DNA of 64,000 nt. It comes from Pseudoalteromonas luteoviolacea. GTDB lineage: Bacteria > Pseudomonadota > Gammaproteobacteria > Enterobacterales > Alteromonadaceae. Positions 17,010-26,480 of the stretch are shown here, in pieces. Position numbers and translations under genes: made by a program. The stretch's first letter is position 1, and every line of letters begins with the position of its first letter. Below the pieces are notes generated by a model. It worked only from the letters and a program-made list of their open reading frames with translations, did not search any database and was not told the DNA's origin. Where the stretch lies: NCBI RefSeq assembly GCF_001750165.1, contig NZ_CP015411.1, positions 530,001 to 594,000 of the forward strand. The letters are read 5' to 3'.

Positions 17010-17978
17010 TTACTTGTGGTACTTTAAGCAAGTTTCGACTTCATTTTTTGAACCAAGGATCACCGCCACGCGCTGGTGGATTGCATTTGGCTCAATGTCT
17101 AGAATACGTTGTTCACCGGTGTGTGCTAAGCCACCCGCTTGCTCAACAAGCATTGCCATCGGGTTTGCTTCATACAGTAATCTTAGTTTGTAAGGTTTCT
17201 CTGGGTTTTTAGTATCCGCAGGGTAGGTAAATAGACCTCCACGACACAGTACACGATGCACGTCGCCAACCATGGCTGCTATCCAGCGCATATTGAAATT
17301 CTTACCTCTAGGGCCGTCAGTGCCAGCCAATACGTCGGCAATGTAGTCTTTCATTGCTGGTTGCCAATGGCGCTGATTGGATGCATTGATGGCAAATTCT
17401 TGCGTATCTTCAGGGATTTTGGCGAAATCTTCAGTTAATAAGAAGCTGCCATGTGTCTTGTCTAGGGTAAAAATACGTGTCCCTTTACCTGTAGTTAGTG
17501 CTAACGTTGTTGAAGGACCATAAAGTACATACCCTGCTGCAACTTGGTTTTTACCTGGCTGCATAAAAATAGCTGGATCTGCTGCATCTGAGCCTTCAGG
17601 GGCTTCCATGATTGAAAATATGGTACCCACTAATGAGTTAATGTCTGTGTTAGAAGAGCCGTCTAGCGGATCAAATGACACGATATATTTGGCGTTTGGA
17701 TCGCCTGCGACGGTGTAATCTTCTTCTTCAGAAGCAATTGCTTTGACGTAACCAGATTCTAGCAAGATGTCTTTGATTAACTGATTCGATAAGACGTCTA
17801 ATTTTTTCTGGGTCTCACCTTGGATGTTTTCATCTAGGGTTGAACCTAATACACCTGATAGTGCACCTTGTCCTACTCGGAATGAAATCTCTTTACAGGC
17901 TGCCAAAAGAGTACGGATCAGAGACACTAATTCTCTAGAGCATCCATCTTCAAATAACACCGGCGGTAATCTACGCAT
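17010..17978 (-). CDS. fbp: Fructose-1,6-bisphosphatase, class I
   Basis: 322 residues. It removes the 1-phosphate of fructose 1,6-bisphosphate in gluconeogenesis. Metal and substrate motifs are visible: IASEEEDYTV, the hallmark SFDPLDGSSNTDIN (about residues 108-121), and the C-terminal KLRLLYEANPMAMLVEQAGG. Length fits class I enzymes (E. coli 332). It is a single gene divergent from the metalloprotease. Confidence 0.97.
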   Translation of the reverse strand: MRRLPPVLFEDGCSRELVSLIRTLLAACKEISFRVGQGALSGVLGSTLDENIQGETQKKLDVLSNQLIKDILLESGYVKAIASEEEDYTVAGDPNAKYIVSFDPLDGSSNTDINSLVGTIFSIMEAPEGSDAADPAIFMQPGKNQVAAGYVLYGPSTTLALTTGKGTRIFTLDKTHGSFLLTEDFAKIPEDTQEFAINASNQRHWQPAMKDYIADVLAGTDGPRGKNFNMRWIAAMVGDVHRVLCRGGLFTYPADTKNPEKPYKLRLLYEANPMAMLVEQAGGLAHTGEQRILDIEPNAIHQRVAVILGSKNEVETCLKYHK

Positions 17979-18139
17979 ATTTTAAATCCTGATAACGTTT
18001 GTCGGGTCGCAGTGGTTTTAATGTGAGAGAGGCACTGCGAACTGCGCTGAATTTCGTCTTGAATCACTGTTTTTTGTATACAATTTTATATACTAGCCAA
18101 AAAACAATCACAAAACATGAAAATAACAAAGACAAAATT

Positions 18140-20566
18140 ATGATGAAGAGACGTTTTACCCCTTATCTCGTTTCGGCTTTGTTGCTGCCTATGATAACGC
18201 ATGCGCAGGCAGCAATTAAGTCTATTGACGAATTTACTGATAAGTTTAACCATTTCCCAGGGTTTTACTCATTTTATGCAGATCACAGTAGCGGGAAAAT
18301 TTACTTAGATGTAGATAAATTTGCACAGCCTTTTTTACTACAGCACAGTTTACCTTACGGTGTCGGGTCAAATGACATTGGCTTGGATAGAGGTCAGTTA
18401 GGTGGCACTCACTTAGTGCAGTTTGAGCGTTTTGGTAACAAAGTGATGCTGCGCGCTAACAATACGTATTATCGAGCCAGTGCAGACAACCATGCTGAGA
18501 AGCAAAGTGTCAAAGAGGCATTTGCATCAAGTATTTTGCATGGTTTTAAGGTGGTTGCAGAAGATAGCGATAGCGTTTTAATTGATTATACACCTTACTT
18601 ATTGTCTGATGTACATGGCGTATCACGTCGCTTAAAAGCCACTGAGCAAGGTAGTTACAGCCTAGATACGAGTCGCAGTGCGGTATACCCTGAACGCTCA
18701 AAAGCCTTTGTACAAAATACAGAGCTAGAGGCCATATTGACGTTTAAAGGCGCAAATCCAGGTAAATATGTGCGTCAAGCTGTGGCTGATCCATACGCTA
18801 TTACTGTGCATCAGCGCCATTCACTGATTGCGTTACCTGACGATAATTACCAACCGCGTAAGTTTCATCCTCAGTCTGGATTTTGGAGTATAGAACATAA
18901 AGATTACTCGGCACCGTTAGGTGGATCGATGTATGTCCGTTATATTCCGCGACATCGCTTGGAGAAAAAAGACCCGACTGCGCAAGTATCCGAGCCGGTT
19001 AAACCGATTGTATATTATTTAGATCCTGGTGTGCCGGAGCCTGTTAAAACAGCACTCCTTGATGGTGCTCGCTGGTGGGATGATGCATTTGAAGCGGCAG
19101 GTTATAAAGGCGCATTTGAAGTGAAAATGTTGCCCGAGCACGCAGATCCGATGGATGTGCGCTATAACGTGATCCAATGGGTTCACAGAGCCACTCGTGG
19201 TTGGTCTTACGGTGCTTCCATTATTAATCCGTTAACCGGTGAAATTATCAAAGGCCATGTGACATTAGGGTCGTTGAGAGTACGCCAAGATATCCTTATT
19301 GCAGAAGCACTTGCTGCGCCTTTTATGCAGGGAGATGAGGTAACTCAAAAGCTACATGATATGGCGTTGGATCGCATTCGTCAGCTCAGTGCGCATGAAA
19401 TCGGCCATACACTAGGCATTGCCCATAACTTTGCTGGATCTGCAGATGGACGAGCATCCGTGATGGATTATCCACATCCGCTAGTGCAATTTACCAATAA
19501 TGGACAGCTTGATGTGAGTAAGGGCTATGCATCTGGTATGGGAGCATGGGATATTCAAGCCGTTAAATATGGTTATGGTGACTTTCGTGCTACGGATGAA
19601 GCGCAGGCATTAGCGCAAGTGATTAATCAGACTAATGAAATGGGGTTAGATTATATCTCAGATGCAGATGCAAGACCGCAAGGCGGCGCTCACCCGACAG
19701 CCCATTTATGGGATAATGGCGAAGACCCGATCACAGAGCTGCGTCGTGTCATGGGAATTCGCAAGCAAGCACTAGGTCAATTTGGTCTTAATAACATCAA
19801 AACAGGGGTGGCTTTATCACAGTTAGAAGAAAAGTTGGTACCTTTATATTTATTCCACAGGTATCAGGTAGAGTCTGTTGTAAAGTTGGTCGGCGGTGTA
19901 GATTATGATTATGAAGTACGCGGTGAAGGTAAAGTAAAAGGTGCACAGGTCGTTGCGAAAGCGCAGCAAATTGATGCACTACAGTCGTTACTTGAAACCT
20001 TGTCCCCTGAGTCTTTGACGATTCCAGAGCCTATATTGGCAGTGATCCCGCCCAAGGCCTATGGTGAGTCGAGAAATCGCGAAAGTGTACATGGTCGAAC
20101 TGGTTTGACGTTAGATGCTATGGCATTACCTGAAATGGCGACGCAACATACCTTAAAGCTACTGCTCAATGCTGAGCGTTTAAACCGTGTTGCACAACAG
20201 TATGCTCGTAACAACGCCAATTTGGGGAGTGATGAAGTACTGTCTCAAGTTCATGCGCATGTCTTTGAGGTTAACCCAAAATCAACCATGGCTAAAAAGC
20301 TAAATCAGCGTGTACAGTATTTGACGGCATACAGAATGGCAGATTTGAGCGCGAGTGATAAGGTTGCGCCTGAGGTGCAAGCGCAGCTGCGTTATTATTT
20401 GCGACAAATCGCTCAAGATTCAAATGAGCAGTCGCTATTTTCGAGTCCAAGTAAAGCTGATACATTTGCGGTTTATCTAGGTGAGCATATTCAATACTTC
20501 TTGAAAGAAGGGAAGTGGCCCGCAAATTATGCGCCGCTCGCTATGCCGCCAGGATCACCCATTTAA
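18140..20566 (+). CDS. Secreted zinc-dependent metalloprotease (HExxHxxGxxH)
   Basis: 808 residues from the ATG at 18140; a frame upstream to 17999 lacks a good start, and the signal peptide (MMKRRF, hydrophobic to about residue 24, ending AQA) sets the start. The catalytic motif HEIGHTLGIAH begins at His419 and is followed by N-F-A-G-S and a VMDYP Met-turn, as in DUF5117/DUF4953-type metzincin-like proteases. The N-terminal half (about 60-270) is the beta-rich domain that accompanies this family. Probable periplasmic or secreted protein-degrading enzyme; substrate unknown. A terminator follows. Confidence 0.88.
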   Translation: MMKRRFTPYLVSALLLPMITHAQAAIKSIDEFTDKFNHFPGFYSFYADHSSGKIYLDVDKFAQPFLLQHSLPYGVGSNDIGLDRGQLGGTHLVQFERFGNKVMLRANNTYYRASADNHAEKQSVKEAFASSILHGFKVVAEDSDSVLIDYTPYLLSDVHGVSRRLKATEQGSYSLDTSRSAVYPERSKAFVQNTELEAILTFKGANPGKYVRQAVADPYAITVHQRHSLIALPDDNYQPRKFHPQSGFWSIEHKDYSAPLGGSMYVRYIPRHRLEKKDPTAQVSEPVKPIVYYLDPGVPEPVKTALLDGARWWDDAFEAAGYKGAFEVKMLPEHADPMDVRYNVIQWVHRATRGWSYGASIINPLTGEIIKGHVTLGSLRVRQDILIAEALAAPFMQGDEVTQKLHDMALDRIRQLSAHEIGHTLGIAHNFAGSADGRASVMDYPHPLVQFTNNGQLDVSKGYASGMGAWDIQAVKYGYGDFRATDEAQALAQVINQTNEMGLDYISDADARPQGGAHPTAHLWDNGEDPITELRRVMGIRKQALGQFGLNNIKTGVALSQLEEKLVPLYLFHRYQVESVVKLVGGVDYDYEVRGEGKVKGAQVVAKAQQIDALQSLLETLSPESLTIPEPILAVIPPKAYGESRNRESVHGRTGLTLDAMALPEMATQHTLKLLLNAERLNRVAQQYARNNANLGSDEVLSQVHAHVFEVNPKSTMAKKLNQRVQYLTAYRMADLSASDKVAPEVQAQLRYYLRQIAQDSNEQSLFSSPSKADTFAVYLGEHIQYFLKEGKWPANYAPLAMPPGSPI

Positions 20567-20585
20567 TGCTAATTTAAATAGTAAA

Positions 20586-20609
20586 AAAGCCCCACATCGG
20601 GGCTTTTCA
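20586..20609. terminator. Bidirectional terminator between the metalloprotease and MTHFR-like genes
   Basis: aaaaagcccc-acat-cggggctttt: stem with A run on one side and T run on the other, serving both the plus-strand protease gene and the minus-strand gene that ends at 20635. Confidence 0.88.
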
Positions 20610-20634
20610 ATTGATGAATGGTGTTTTGTAAAGA

Positions 20635-21609
20635 TTACGCGATTTGCTTTTCAGCTAACTTTAATTCCATGGTCGCTTTGAGCAGGCGATATAAATTAAT
20701 AGAAGCATCAATTTCTTCTTTACGGTTGGTTAAACTTTCGATGTTTAGCCCCAGAGGAATGTCTAAATGCGCACAACTGCGTAAAATGAGATCTAAATTC
20801 TCACGGCAAATCTTGATTGATTCATTAAGTGTGTTGTTAGCATCTAGCATGCGCCACCTTGTTGCTTCTGGCACTGAAATACCTAGCCACTCCATGAACT
20901 CTAACGTTTTTTGTCCACCACAGGGAGTGAAAGTCAAAATAATTCGTTTTGGCTCGATGCCTTGTTGACGACAAGTGCGTGCATAACTGGTTAATAAATC
21001 AATGGTCGCTTGTGCATCATAGACTGCTTGAGAGATAAAATACTCACAGCCCTTGGTGGTTTTATCGATGAGCCTTTCATGTTCATTACGTTTATTCGCA
21101 TGTCGTTCTGCAATCGTAACACCGCCCAAGAAAAAGTCTTGTGAATGCTCATTTAGAGTCTGATAAGCCTCAGGCAGACCTAATTTGATGTCGCCGCTGG
21201 AAGAGGGGCTACCAACTAATACGAGATTGTTCAAACCAAAGTCTTGTTTGGTCTTAGATAGCCATTGTGTGAACTCTTCTCTGTCACGCTGTGCGACGCT
21301 TTTATAGGTGATCACGTCAAGCTTAGACAAGTCGCGAACCAACTTACTGTACTCACAAGGATCGACAGTTTGTTTAAAAGGAAAAGGCCTAGGTACTTGT
21401 GTACGGCTACTTTCATCCTGAATGTCGTAAATAACTACGCCATCATACTCAATCTCATGCAATCGATCTAAAAGTTTAGTTGCAATTGTTTGCAGCTGCT
21501 CACTGTCTGTCCCCAGCTTTGGTGGAGTTGTACCAATCAAATATACCCCTTGGTTAGGGTCTAATATTTTCTCTTGTAGCGTTAAAGCCATGTCCTCATT
21601 CCCGCTCAT
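20635..21609 (-). CDS. Methylenetetrahydrofolate reductase-like protein
   Basis: 324 residues, TIM-barrel protein of the MTHFR superfamily. Supporting segments are GVVIYDIQDE near residues 58-67, NLVLVGSPSSSGD, GGVTIAERH, and GCEYFISQAVYDAQ, which resembles the G-A-D-F-F-I-T-Q segment of MetF. It lacks several flavin-site residues of canonical MetF as far as can be judged by eye, so it may act in folate-linked one-carbon metabolism in a different way. A second in-frame ATG at 21591 has a GAGG too close to it; 21609 is kept. Confidence 0.7.
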   Translation of the reverse strand: MSGNEDMALTLQEKILDPNQGVYLIGTTPPKLGTDSEQLQTIATKLLDRLHEIEYDGVVIYDIQDESSRTQVPRPFPFKQTVDPCEYSKLVRDLSKLDVITYKSVAQRDREEFTQWLSKTKQDFGLNNLVLVGSPSSSGDIKLGLPEAYQTLNEHSQDFFLGGVTIAERHANKRNEHERLIDKTTKGCEYFISQAVYDAQATIDLLTSYARTCRQQGIEPKRIILTFTPCGGQKTLEFMEWLGISVPEATRWRMLDANNTLNESIKICRENLDLILRSCAHLDIPLGLNIESLTNRKEEIDASINLYRLLKATMELKLAEKQIA

Positions 21610-21876
21610 TCATCATTATGGAGTAAATATAGCAGCCATTTAGACGTCTAGATAGATTTTTTTATTGAATTTACTTCATTAAATATGACTTTTTTTCATA
21701 AGGACTGAAATTTAAGCAAATTATGGTGCACAATGTTTCGTTAGCTTATGGGGAGGTTTTTACGTTATTTGTCGATATATACAAGATTTCTACTGACTTT
21801 AAGGCATAATCAGGAGATAAACCTGTGTTGTGCACAGGCATACAGAGACAAAAAACGATAAACATTAGGGATGCAT

Positions 21877-24762
21877 ATGAAATTTAAGCTTCTGGCAACC
21901 AGCCTTGCCGTCACCTTGGCACTCACGGGGTGTGCTGCAAATAATATGAATAACACCCATGGCCAACCGAACAGTGCTGTGGCTGATGTCGACACCGTTG
22001 CTAACAAAGTATTTGCGCATGATTACGTACTCGAAGAGCTTGATAACGGCTTACGTGTCATGGTGGTTAAAACAGACTACCCTGATGTGGTGTCTTTACA
22101 GATCCCGGTTTCAGTGGGGTCGCGTAATGAAATAGAAGACGGCAAAACTGGCTTTGCACATTTTTTTGAGCACATGATGTTTAAAGGTTCAAAAAAATAT
22201 CCGGAAGTGATTTACAAAGATATTATTAAAAATTCAGGGGTGGATAATCGCGCCTATACGACGAATGATTACACCAATTATTATCTGAGCTTTTCAAAAG
22301 AGCACTTAGATAAAGTCCTTGAAATCCAATCTGATATTTTCCAAAACCTGCACTTCAGTGAAGAGCAATTTCGCACAGAAGCGCTGACGGTAAAAGGTGA
22401 ATACCTTAAAAACAATGCCAATCCTTTACGGAAGTTGCTTGGGGCTGTACGTGAGAATGCCTTTGATGAGCACACCTATAAGCACACTACGATGGGCTTT
22501 TTTGAAGACATTGAGGCGATGCCGGATCAAATGGCTTATGCGGATTTATTCTTCGAGCGCTTTTACAAACCTGAATATGCAACCATTATCATTGTGGGTG
22601 ACGTAGAGCCTAAAGCGACAGTGGATATGGTAAAAAAACACTGGGGTGAGTGGAAACGTGGTGAATATCAGGCAGAGATCCCTGCTGAACCAAAACAGCA
22701 AGCAGCAAGATACCAGCATGTCGTCAATGAAGGTCAACCGGGCCATTGGTTGTTAGTGTCATACAAAGGGCCAGCATGGGAGCCGACGAAAAAAGATCGT
22801 GCAGCAGTAGATTTGATTTCAGAGCTTTATTTCTCGAAAAATTCAAAGCTATACCAAGAGCTGGTGGTTGATAAGCAAATTGCGACACAGTTGATCACAT
22901 ACAATGCGGAAACAAAAGATCCAGGTCTTTTACATGTGTTCGTTAAAGTAGAAAACGAACAAGACTTAGTTACTGTTCGAGATGCGGTTAACCGTACTTA
23001 CGCGACAGCGCGTGCTGAATTGGTGGATGAAGGTAAGCTAGCGGCACTGAAATCAAATAAGCGTTATAGCTTTGCCAATGAGCTAGATTCGTCAAAGGCA
23101 ATCGCATCGATGTTGGCAAGCTATGTACATTTTGAGCGTGACCCTGAGGTCATCAATCAAATGTATGCAACGGCAGACACTGTGACTCCTGAGGATATCC
23201 GCCGAGTTGCTAATAAGTACTTCGTTGACTCTGGACGAAATACCGTAACGATGTCAGCAAAAGCTGAGATCACTGGTTTTGATAAAGAAGTGGATCTTAA
23301 CGCACTAACAGCTAAGCTAAACCAGCCGACAGAGCAACACTTTACCGTACTAGATAAAACGTCTAATTCACCGCTAGTTGATGTGAACTGGTTATTTTAC
23401 ACGGGTGCGGCTGCTGATCCGGTGGGGAAAAAAGGGGTTGCTGCTTTGACCGCCGCAATGCTTGCTAAAGGGGGCAGTGCCACCAAGTCATATAAAGAAA
23501 TCCAAAAAGCCATGTACCCGCTAGCGGGTAGCTTTGCTCACCAAGTAGACAAAGAGATGATTGCACTGCGTGGTCGTGTGCATAAAGACAATGCACAGCA
23601 GTGGTATGCATTAGTTGGAGAGCAACTTCTTAATCCTGGTTTTAGAGAAGATGACTTTAGTCGCTTGAAAAAAGAGCTGATTGATAACATTAATTCAGAC
23701 TTAAAGTCGTCCAATGATGAAGAGCTGGGTAAAGAGGTGCTTTATCACAAGCTATATCAAGGCCATGCCTATGAAAGCCTCAATCTAGGTGATTTGACAG
23801 ATTTAGAAGCGCTCACATTGCAAGATGTGAAGGATTTCTATCACAGCCAGTTCACTCAAGCGAAGTTAAATCTAGGTTTAACAGGTGCGCTAAATGATGA
23901 TTTGAAGGCGAAATTGATACAAGACTTAACGCGTTTACCAAAGGGTGAAGAAAAGCGTTTAAATGTTGCTGATGCGCCTGCACTAGAAGGGGTTCATGCG
24001 ACCGTAGTCGAGAAAAGCGCTAAATCAACGGCGGTGTCATTTGGTTTCCCCATTGATACGGTACGCAGTAGCAAAGATTGGACAGCGCTTTGGTTAGTGC
24101 GTTCATACTTTGGTGAGCACCGTAATTCAGGCGCTTTCCTATTTGACCGAATTCGTCAAACTCGCGGTATGAACTATGGCGATTATGCTTACATAGAATA
24201 CTTCCCACGCGGTATGTACCAAACTATGCCTGATGCGAACTTAGGTCGCTCTGAGCAGATCTTCCAAGTTTGGTTACGTCCACTTCGCTCAAACAATGAT
24301 GCGCATTTTGCTACTCGTGTCGCGGTGTATGAGCTGGATAAAATGATTAAGCAGGGGATGAGTGAAAAAGATTTTGAAGCAACACGTAACTTCTTAAATA
24401 ATTACGTGCCTCAATTAGTCGCGAGTCAGGATAGACAGCTTGGCTATGCACTGGACAGTCAATTTTATAACACCGATGAGTTTGTAAGCTTGGTACGTTC
24501 ACAGCTAGCGAGTTTGAGTTTAGAAGATGTCAACCGCGTGATCCGCGAAAACCTTCAAACAGAGAATATGCATTATGTGTTTGTCACCGGTGATGGAGAA
24601 GACATGAAGCAGCGTCTGGCTAACGAAACCGTGTCACCACTTAAATACAATGTCAGCAAACCACAGGCTTTACTTGATGAAGATAAGGTCATAGAAAGCT
24701 ACAAGCTAGCAGTACCTGCTAAAAACATTGAAGTGATCCCTGCACAGGATTTATTTAAATAA
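21877..24762 (+). CDS. M16-family zinc protease, lipoprotein
   Basis: 961 residues from the ATG at 21877, which has taggg six bases upstream; the ATG at 21871 falls inside that spacing. A lipobox LTGC near residues 17-20 predicts a lipoprotein. The inverted zinc motif HFFEH starts at His95, with the downstream E in EALTVKGEY, the pitrilysin HxxEH...E pattern. Two M16 repeats follow; the second (about 500-950) lacks the metal site and closes the chamber. It is likely anchored in the outer or inner membrane facing the periplasm and degrades peptides. Confidence 0.93.
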   Translation: MKFKLLATSLAVTLALTGCAANNMNNTHGQPNSAVADVDTVANKVFAHDYVLEELDNGLRVMVVKTDYPDVVSLQIPVSVGSRNEIEDGKTGFAHFFEHMMFKGSKKYPEVIYKDIIKNSGVDNRAYTTNDYTNYYLSFSKEHLDKVLEIQSDIFQNLHFSEEQFRTEALTVKGEYLKNNANPLRKLLGAVRENAFDEHTYKHTTMGFFEDIEAMPDQMAYADLFFERFYKPEYATIIIVGDVEPKATVDMVKKHWGEWKRGEYQAEIPAEPKQQAARYQHVVNEGQPGHWLLVSYKGPAWEPTKKDRAAVDLISELYFSKNSKLYQELVVDKQIATQLITYNAETKDPGLLHVFVKVENEQDLVTVRDAVNRTYATARAELVDEGKLAALKSNKRYSFANELDSSKAIASMLASYVHFERDPEVINQMYATADTVTPEDIRRVANKYFVDSGRNTVTMSAKAEITGFDKEVDLNALTAKLNQPTEQHFTVLDKTSNSPLVDVNWLFYTGAAADPVGKKGVAALTAAMLAKGGSATKSYKEIQKAMYPLAGSFAHQVDKEMIALRGRVHKDNAQQWYALVGEQLLNPGFREDDFSRLKKELIDNINSDLKSSNDEELGKEVLYHKLYQGHAYESLNLGDLTDLEALTLQDVKDFYHSQFTQAKLNLGLTGALNDDLKAKLIQDLTRLPKGEEKRLNVADAPALEGVHATVVEKSAKSTAVSFGFPIDTVRSSKDWTALWLVRSYFGEHRNSGAFLFDRIRQTRGMNYGDYAYIEYFPRGMYQTMPDANLGRSEQIFQVWLRPLRSNNDAHFATRVAVYELDKMIKQGMSEKDFEATRNFLNNYVPQLVASQDRQLGYALDSQFYNTDEFVSLVRSQLASLSLEDVNRVIRENLQTENMHYVFVTGDGEDMKQRLANETVSPLKYNVSKPQALLDEDKVIESYKLAVPAKNIEVIPAQDLFK

Positions 24763-24786
24763 ATCTTGAAACTGTGTGGACCTTTT

Positions 24787-24816
24787 AAACGCCTCGCTTT
24801 TGCGGGGCGTTTTTAT
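24787..24816 (+). terminator. Terminator of the M16 protease gene
   Basis: aaacgcctcgc-tttt-gcggggcgttttt: stem with one wobble and a T run, about 25 bases after the stop. Confidence 0.9.
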
Positions 24817-24970
24817 TTGTACCTATTAAGTTGCATATGCGTTAAAAAAACACCATTATAGGAACCTTAGGTTATAATTAATAACTAGAAATTCGACACT
24901 TGCTAGTGCTATCAAATGGTGATGCGCGCTAAGATAAGAAATGTGAGTAAATGACAGGCATGTAAAAATT

Positions 24971-25792
24971 ATGAGACACGAAATTTGGCAACAATTGAGA
25001 GAAGAAGCACAAGAGCTGGTTCAAAAAGAGCCCCTGCTCGCCAGTCACGTATATTCGAGTGTACTCAACCATGAATGTCTGGGGTCGGCGCTGAGTTTCA
25101 TTGTTGCAAATAAGCTGTCAGACGCTGTCGTGTCTGCATTTACCATACGAGAATTGTTTGATCAGGCCTTCGTTGATTGTGACCGAATGCTGACGCATGT
25201 CGCCCATGATATCAAAGCTGTTAAAGATCGAGACCCTGCTGCCGATAGTTATCTTAACGTGATTTTAAACTTGAAGGGTTTCCATGCATTACAAGCACAC
25301 CGTCTCGCATACTGCCTATGGCGACAACAGCGCAAAGAGCTCGCCCGTTTTATTCAAAGCCGCACCTCTGAAGTTTTTGGCGTTGACATCCATCCTGCTT
25401 GTAAAGTCGGCCATGGTATTATGCTTGACCATGCGACTGGTATAGTTATCGGTGAAACCGCGGTGATTGAAGATAACGTTTCCATATTACAATCGGTCAC
25501 GCTTGGCGGTACAGGTAATGAGCAAGGTGATCGACACCCTAAGATACGTGCGGGTGTGTTAATTGGAGCAGGTGTAAAAGTACTGGGTAACATTGAAGTC
25601 GGAGAAGGAGCGCGCATTGGTGCAGGCTCAGTAGTACTTAAGGCCGTCGCGCCGCATACTACTGTGGTGGGAGTACCAGCCAAAGTCGTCGGCAAACCAA
25701 ATTGTCCATGTCCTGCTGAGAGTATGGATCAGAACTTCTTAGACGATGCCATTAGTCGTATCAATGACTCCCATACGAGTGCAATGCTCTAG
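24971..25792 (+). CDS. cysE: Serine O-acetyltransferase
   Basis: 273 residues. It acetylates L-serine with acetyl-CoA, the first step of cysteine synthesis. The N-terminal helical domain (about 1-140) is followed by a left-handed beta-helix of hexapeptide repeats, with DIHPACKVGHGIMLDHATGIVIGETA and QSVTLGGTG bearing the catalytic Asp and His residues. Length matches E. coli CysE (273). An A/T-rich palindrome gttataattaataac at 24871-24885 lies upstream and includes a tataat; no clear -35 goes with it. Confidence 0.96.
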   Translation: MRHEIWQQLREEAQELVQKEPLLASHVYSSVLNHECLGSALSFIVANKLSDAVVSAFTIRELFDQAFVDCDRMLTHVAHDIKAVKDRDPAADSYLNVILNLKGFHALQAHRLAYCLWRQQRKELARFIQSRTSEVFGVDIHPACKVGHGIMLDHATGIVIGETAVIEDNVSILQSVTLGGTGNEQGDRHPKIRAGVLIGAGVKVLGNIEVGEGARIGAGSVVLKAVAPHTTVVGVPAKVVGKPNCPCPAESMDQNFLDDAISRINDSHTSAML

Positions 25793-25807
25793 AGCGTTTG
25801 CTTGCGG

Positions 25808-26479
25808 ATGCGACACCGGACCTCTTTGCTGTGTGCATTTATTGCAGGTATGTTATTGACATGCGGTCTGTATGAGATACATAGCATTCGTTCGGTCTCG
25901 CCACACGTGGACGATGTATCAACTTTGTCATCGAGTCCCCAATCTGTAATAAATCACGAGCGACCTTTAAAGGGGTTGCCTATTGAGCAAGAAGTGAATG
26001 AAGGTGTGCACTTATCTTCTAGCGATACCCATCACAGTGAGGCGCTTGTTGCTCTCAACCAGCGCTTAAAAGAAGACAACGCAAGGTTAAAAGCACAGCT
26101 GTCTGCGCTTCAATCTAATTCTGGGCCGGTTACGCCGACTTTTAATGTAGCTCACCGATTAAAGGCGATTTTTGCACAGCAAAGTCGGGACGAAGTGTGG
26201 GCGTCTGAAGTGGAGTTGTTTACTGAAGACTTTTTATACGAAGCCCAGTTACATGATGACATCACTTTGCTTACCTCTCAATGTAAGCAACATGTTTGCC
26301 AATTGAATTTTACCGCTCAACCACACTCCGGTGTTGCGAATTGGCAACAGGTACACACTGCTTTGTTACGTATGCCTTGGATGAAGCAATTTAAAACCGT
26401 AACGGCAGTGCAAAACAAAGGCACAATGCAAATTCACCTCAGTTTAAAAACAAGTAGTGAGCTAGGTGGTGAATACTAA
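25808..26479 (+). CDS. Uncharacterised single-pass membrane protein with coiled coil
   Basis: 223 residues from the ATG at 25808 (a TTG at 25802 is the other candidate). The N-terminus has Arg/His then a hydrophobic stretch (about 6-22), likely a signal anchor. Residues about 75-105 (LNQRLKEDNARLKAQLSALQ) form a short coiled coil, and the C-terminal 100 residues make a globular domain with one Cys pair (SQCKQHVCQLNF). I do not recognise the family. It sits 15 bases after cysE and ends next to the convergent xseA. Confidence 0.75.
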   Translation: MRHRTSLLCAFIAGMLLTCGLYEIHSIRSVSPHVDDVSTLSSSPQSVINHERPLKGLPIEQEVNEGVHLSSSDTHHSEALVALNQRLKEDNARLKAQLSALQSNSGPVTPTFNVAHRLKAIFAQQSRDEVWASEVELFTEDFLYEAQLHDDITLLTSQCKQHVCQLNFTAQPHSGVANWQQVHTALLRMPWMKQFKTVTAVQNKGTMQIHLSLKTSSELGGEY

Positions 26480-26480
26480 C

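Noticed and set aside
17999..18139. N-terminal extension of the metalloprotease
   Set aside because: The signal peptide begins only at 18140, and the extra 47 residues read through the intergenic promoter region.
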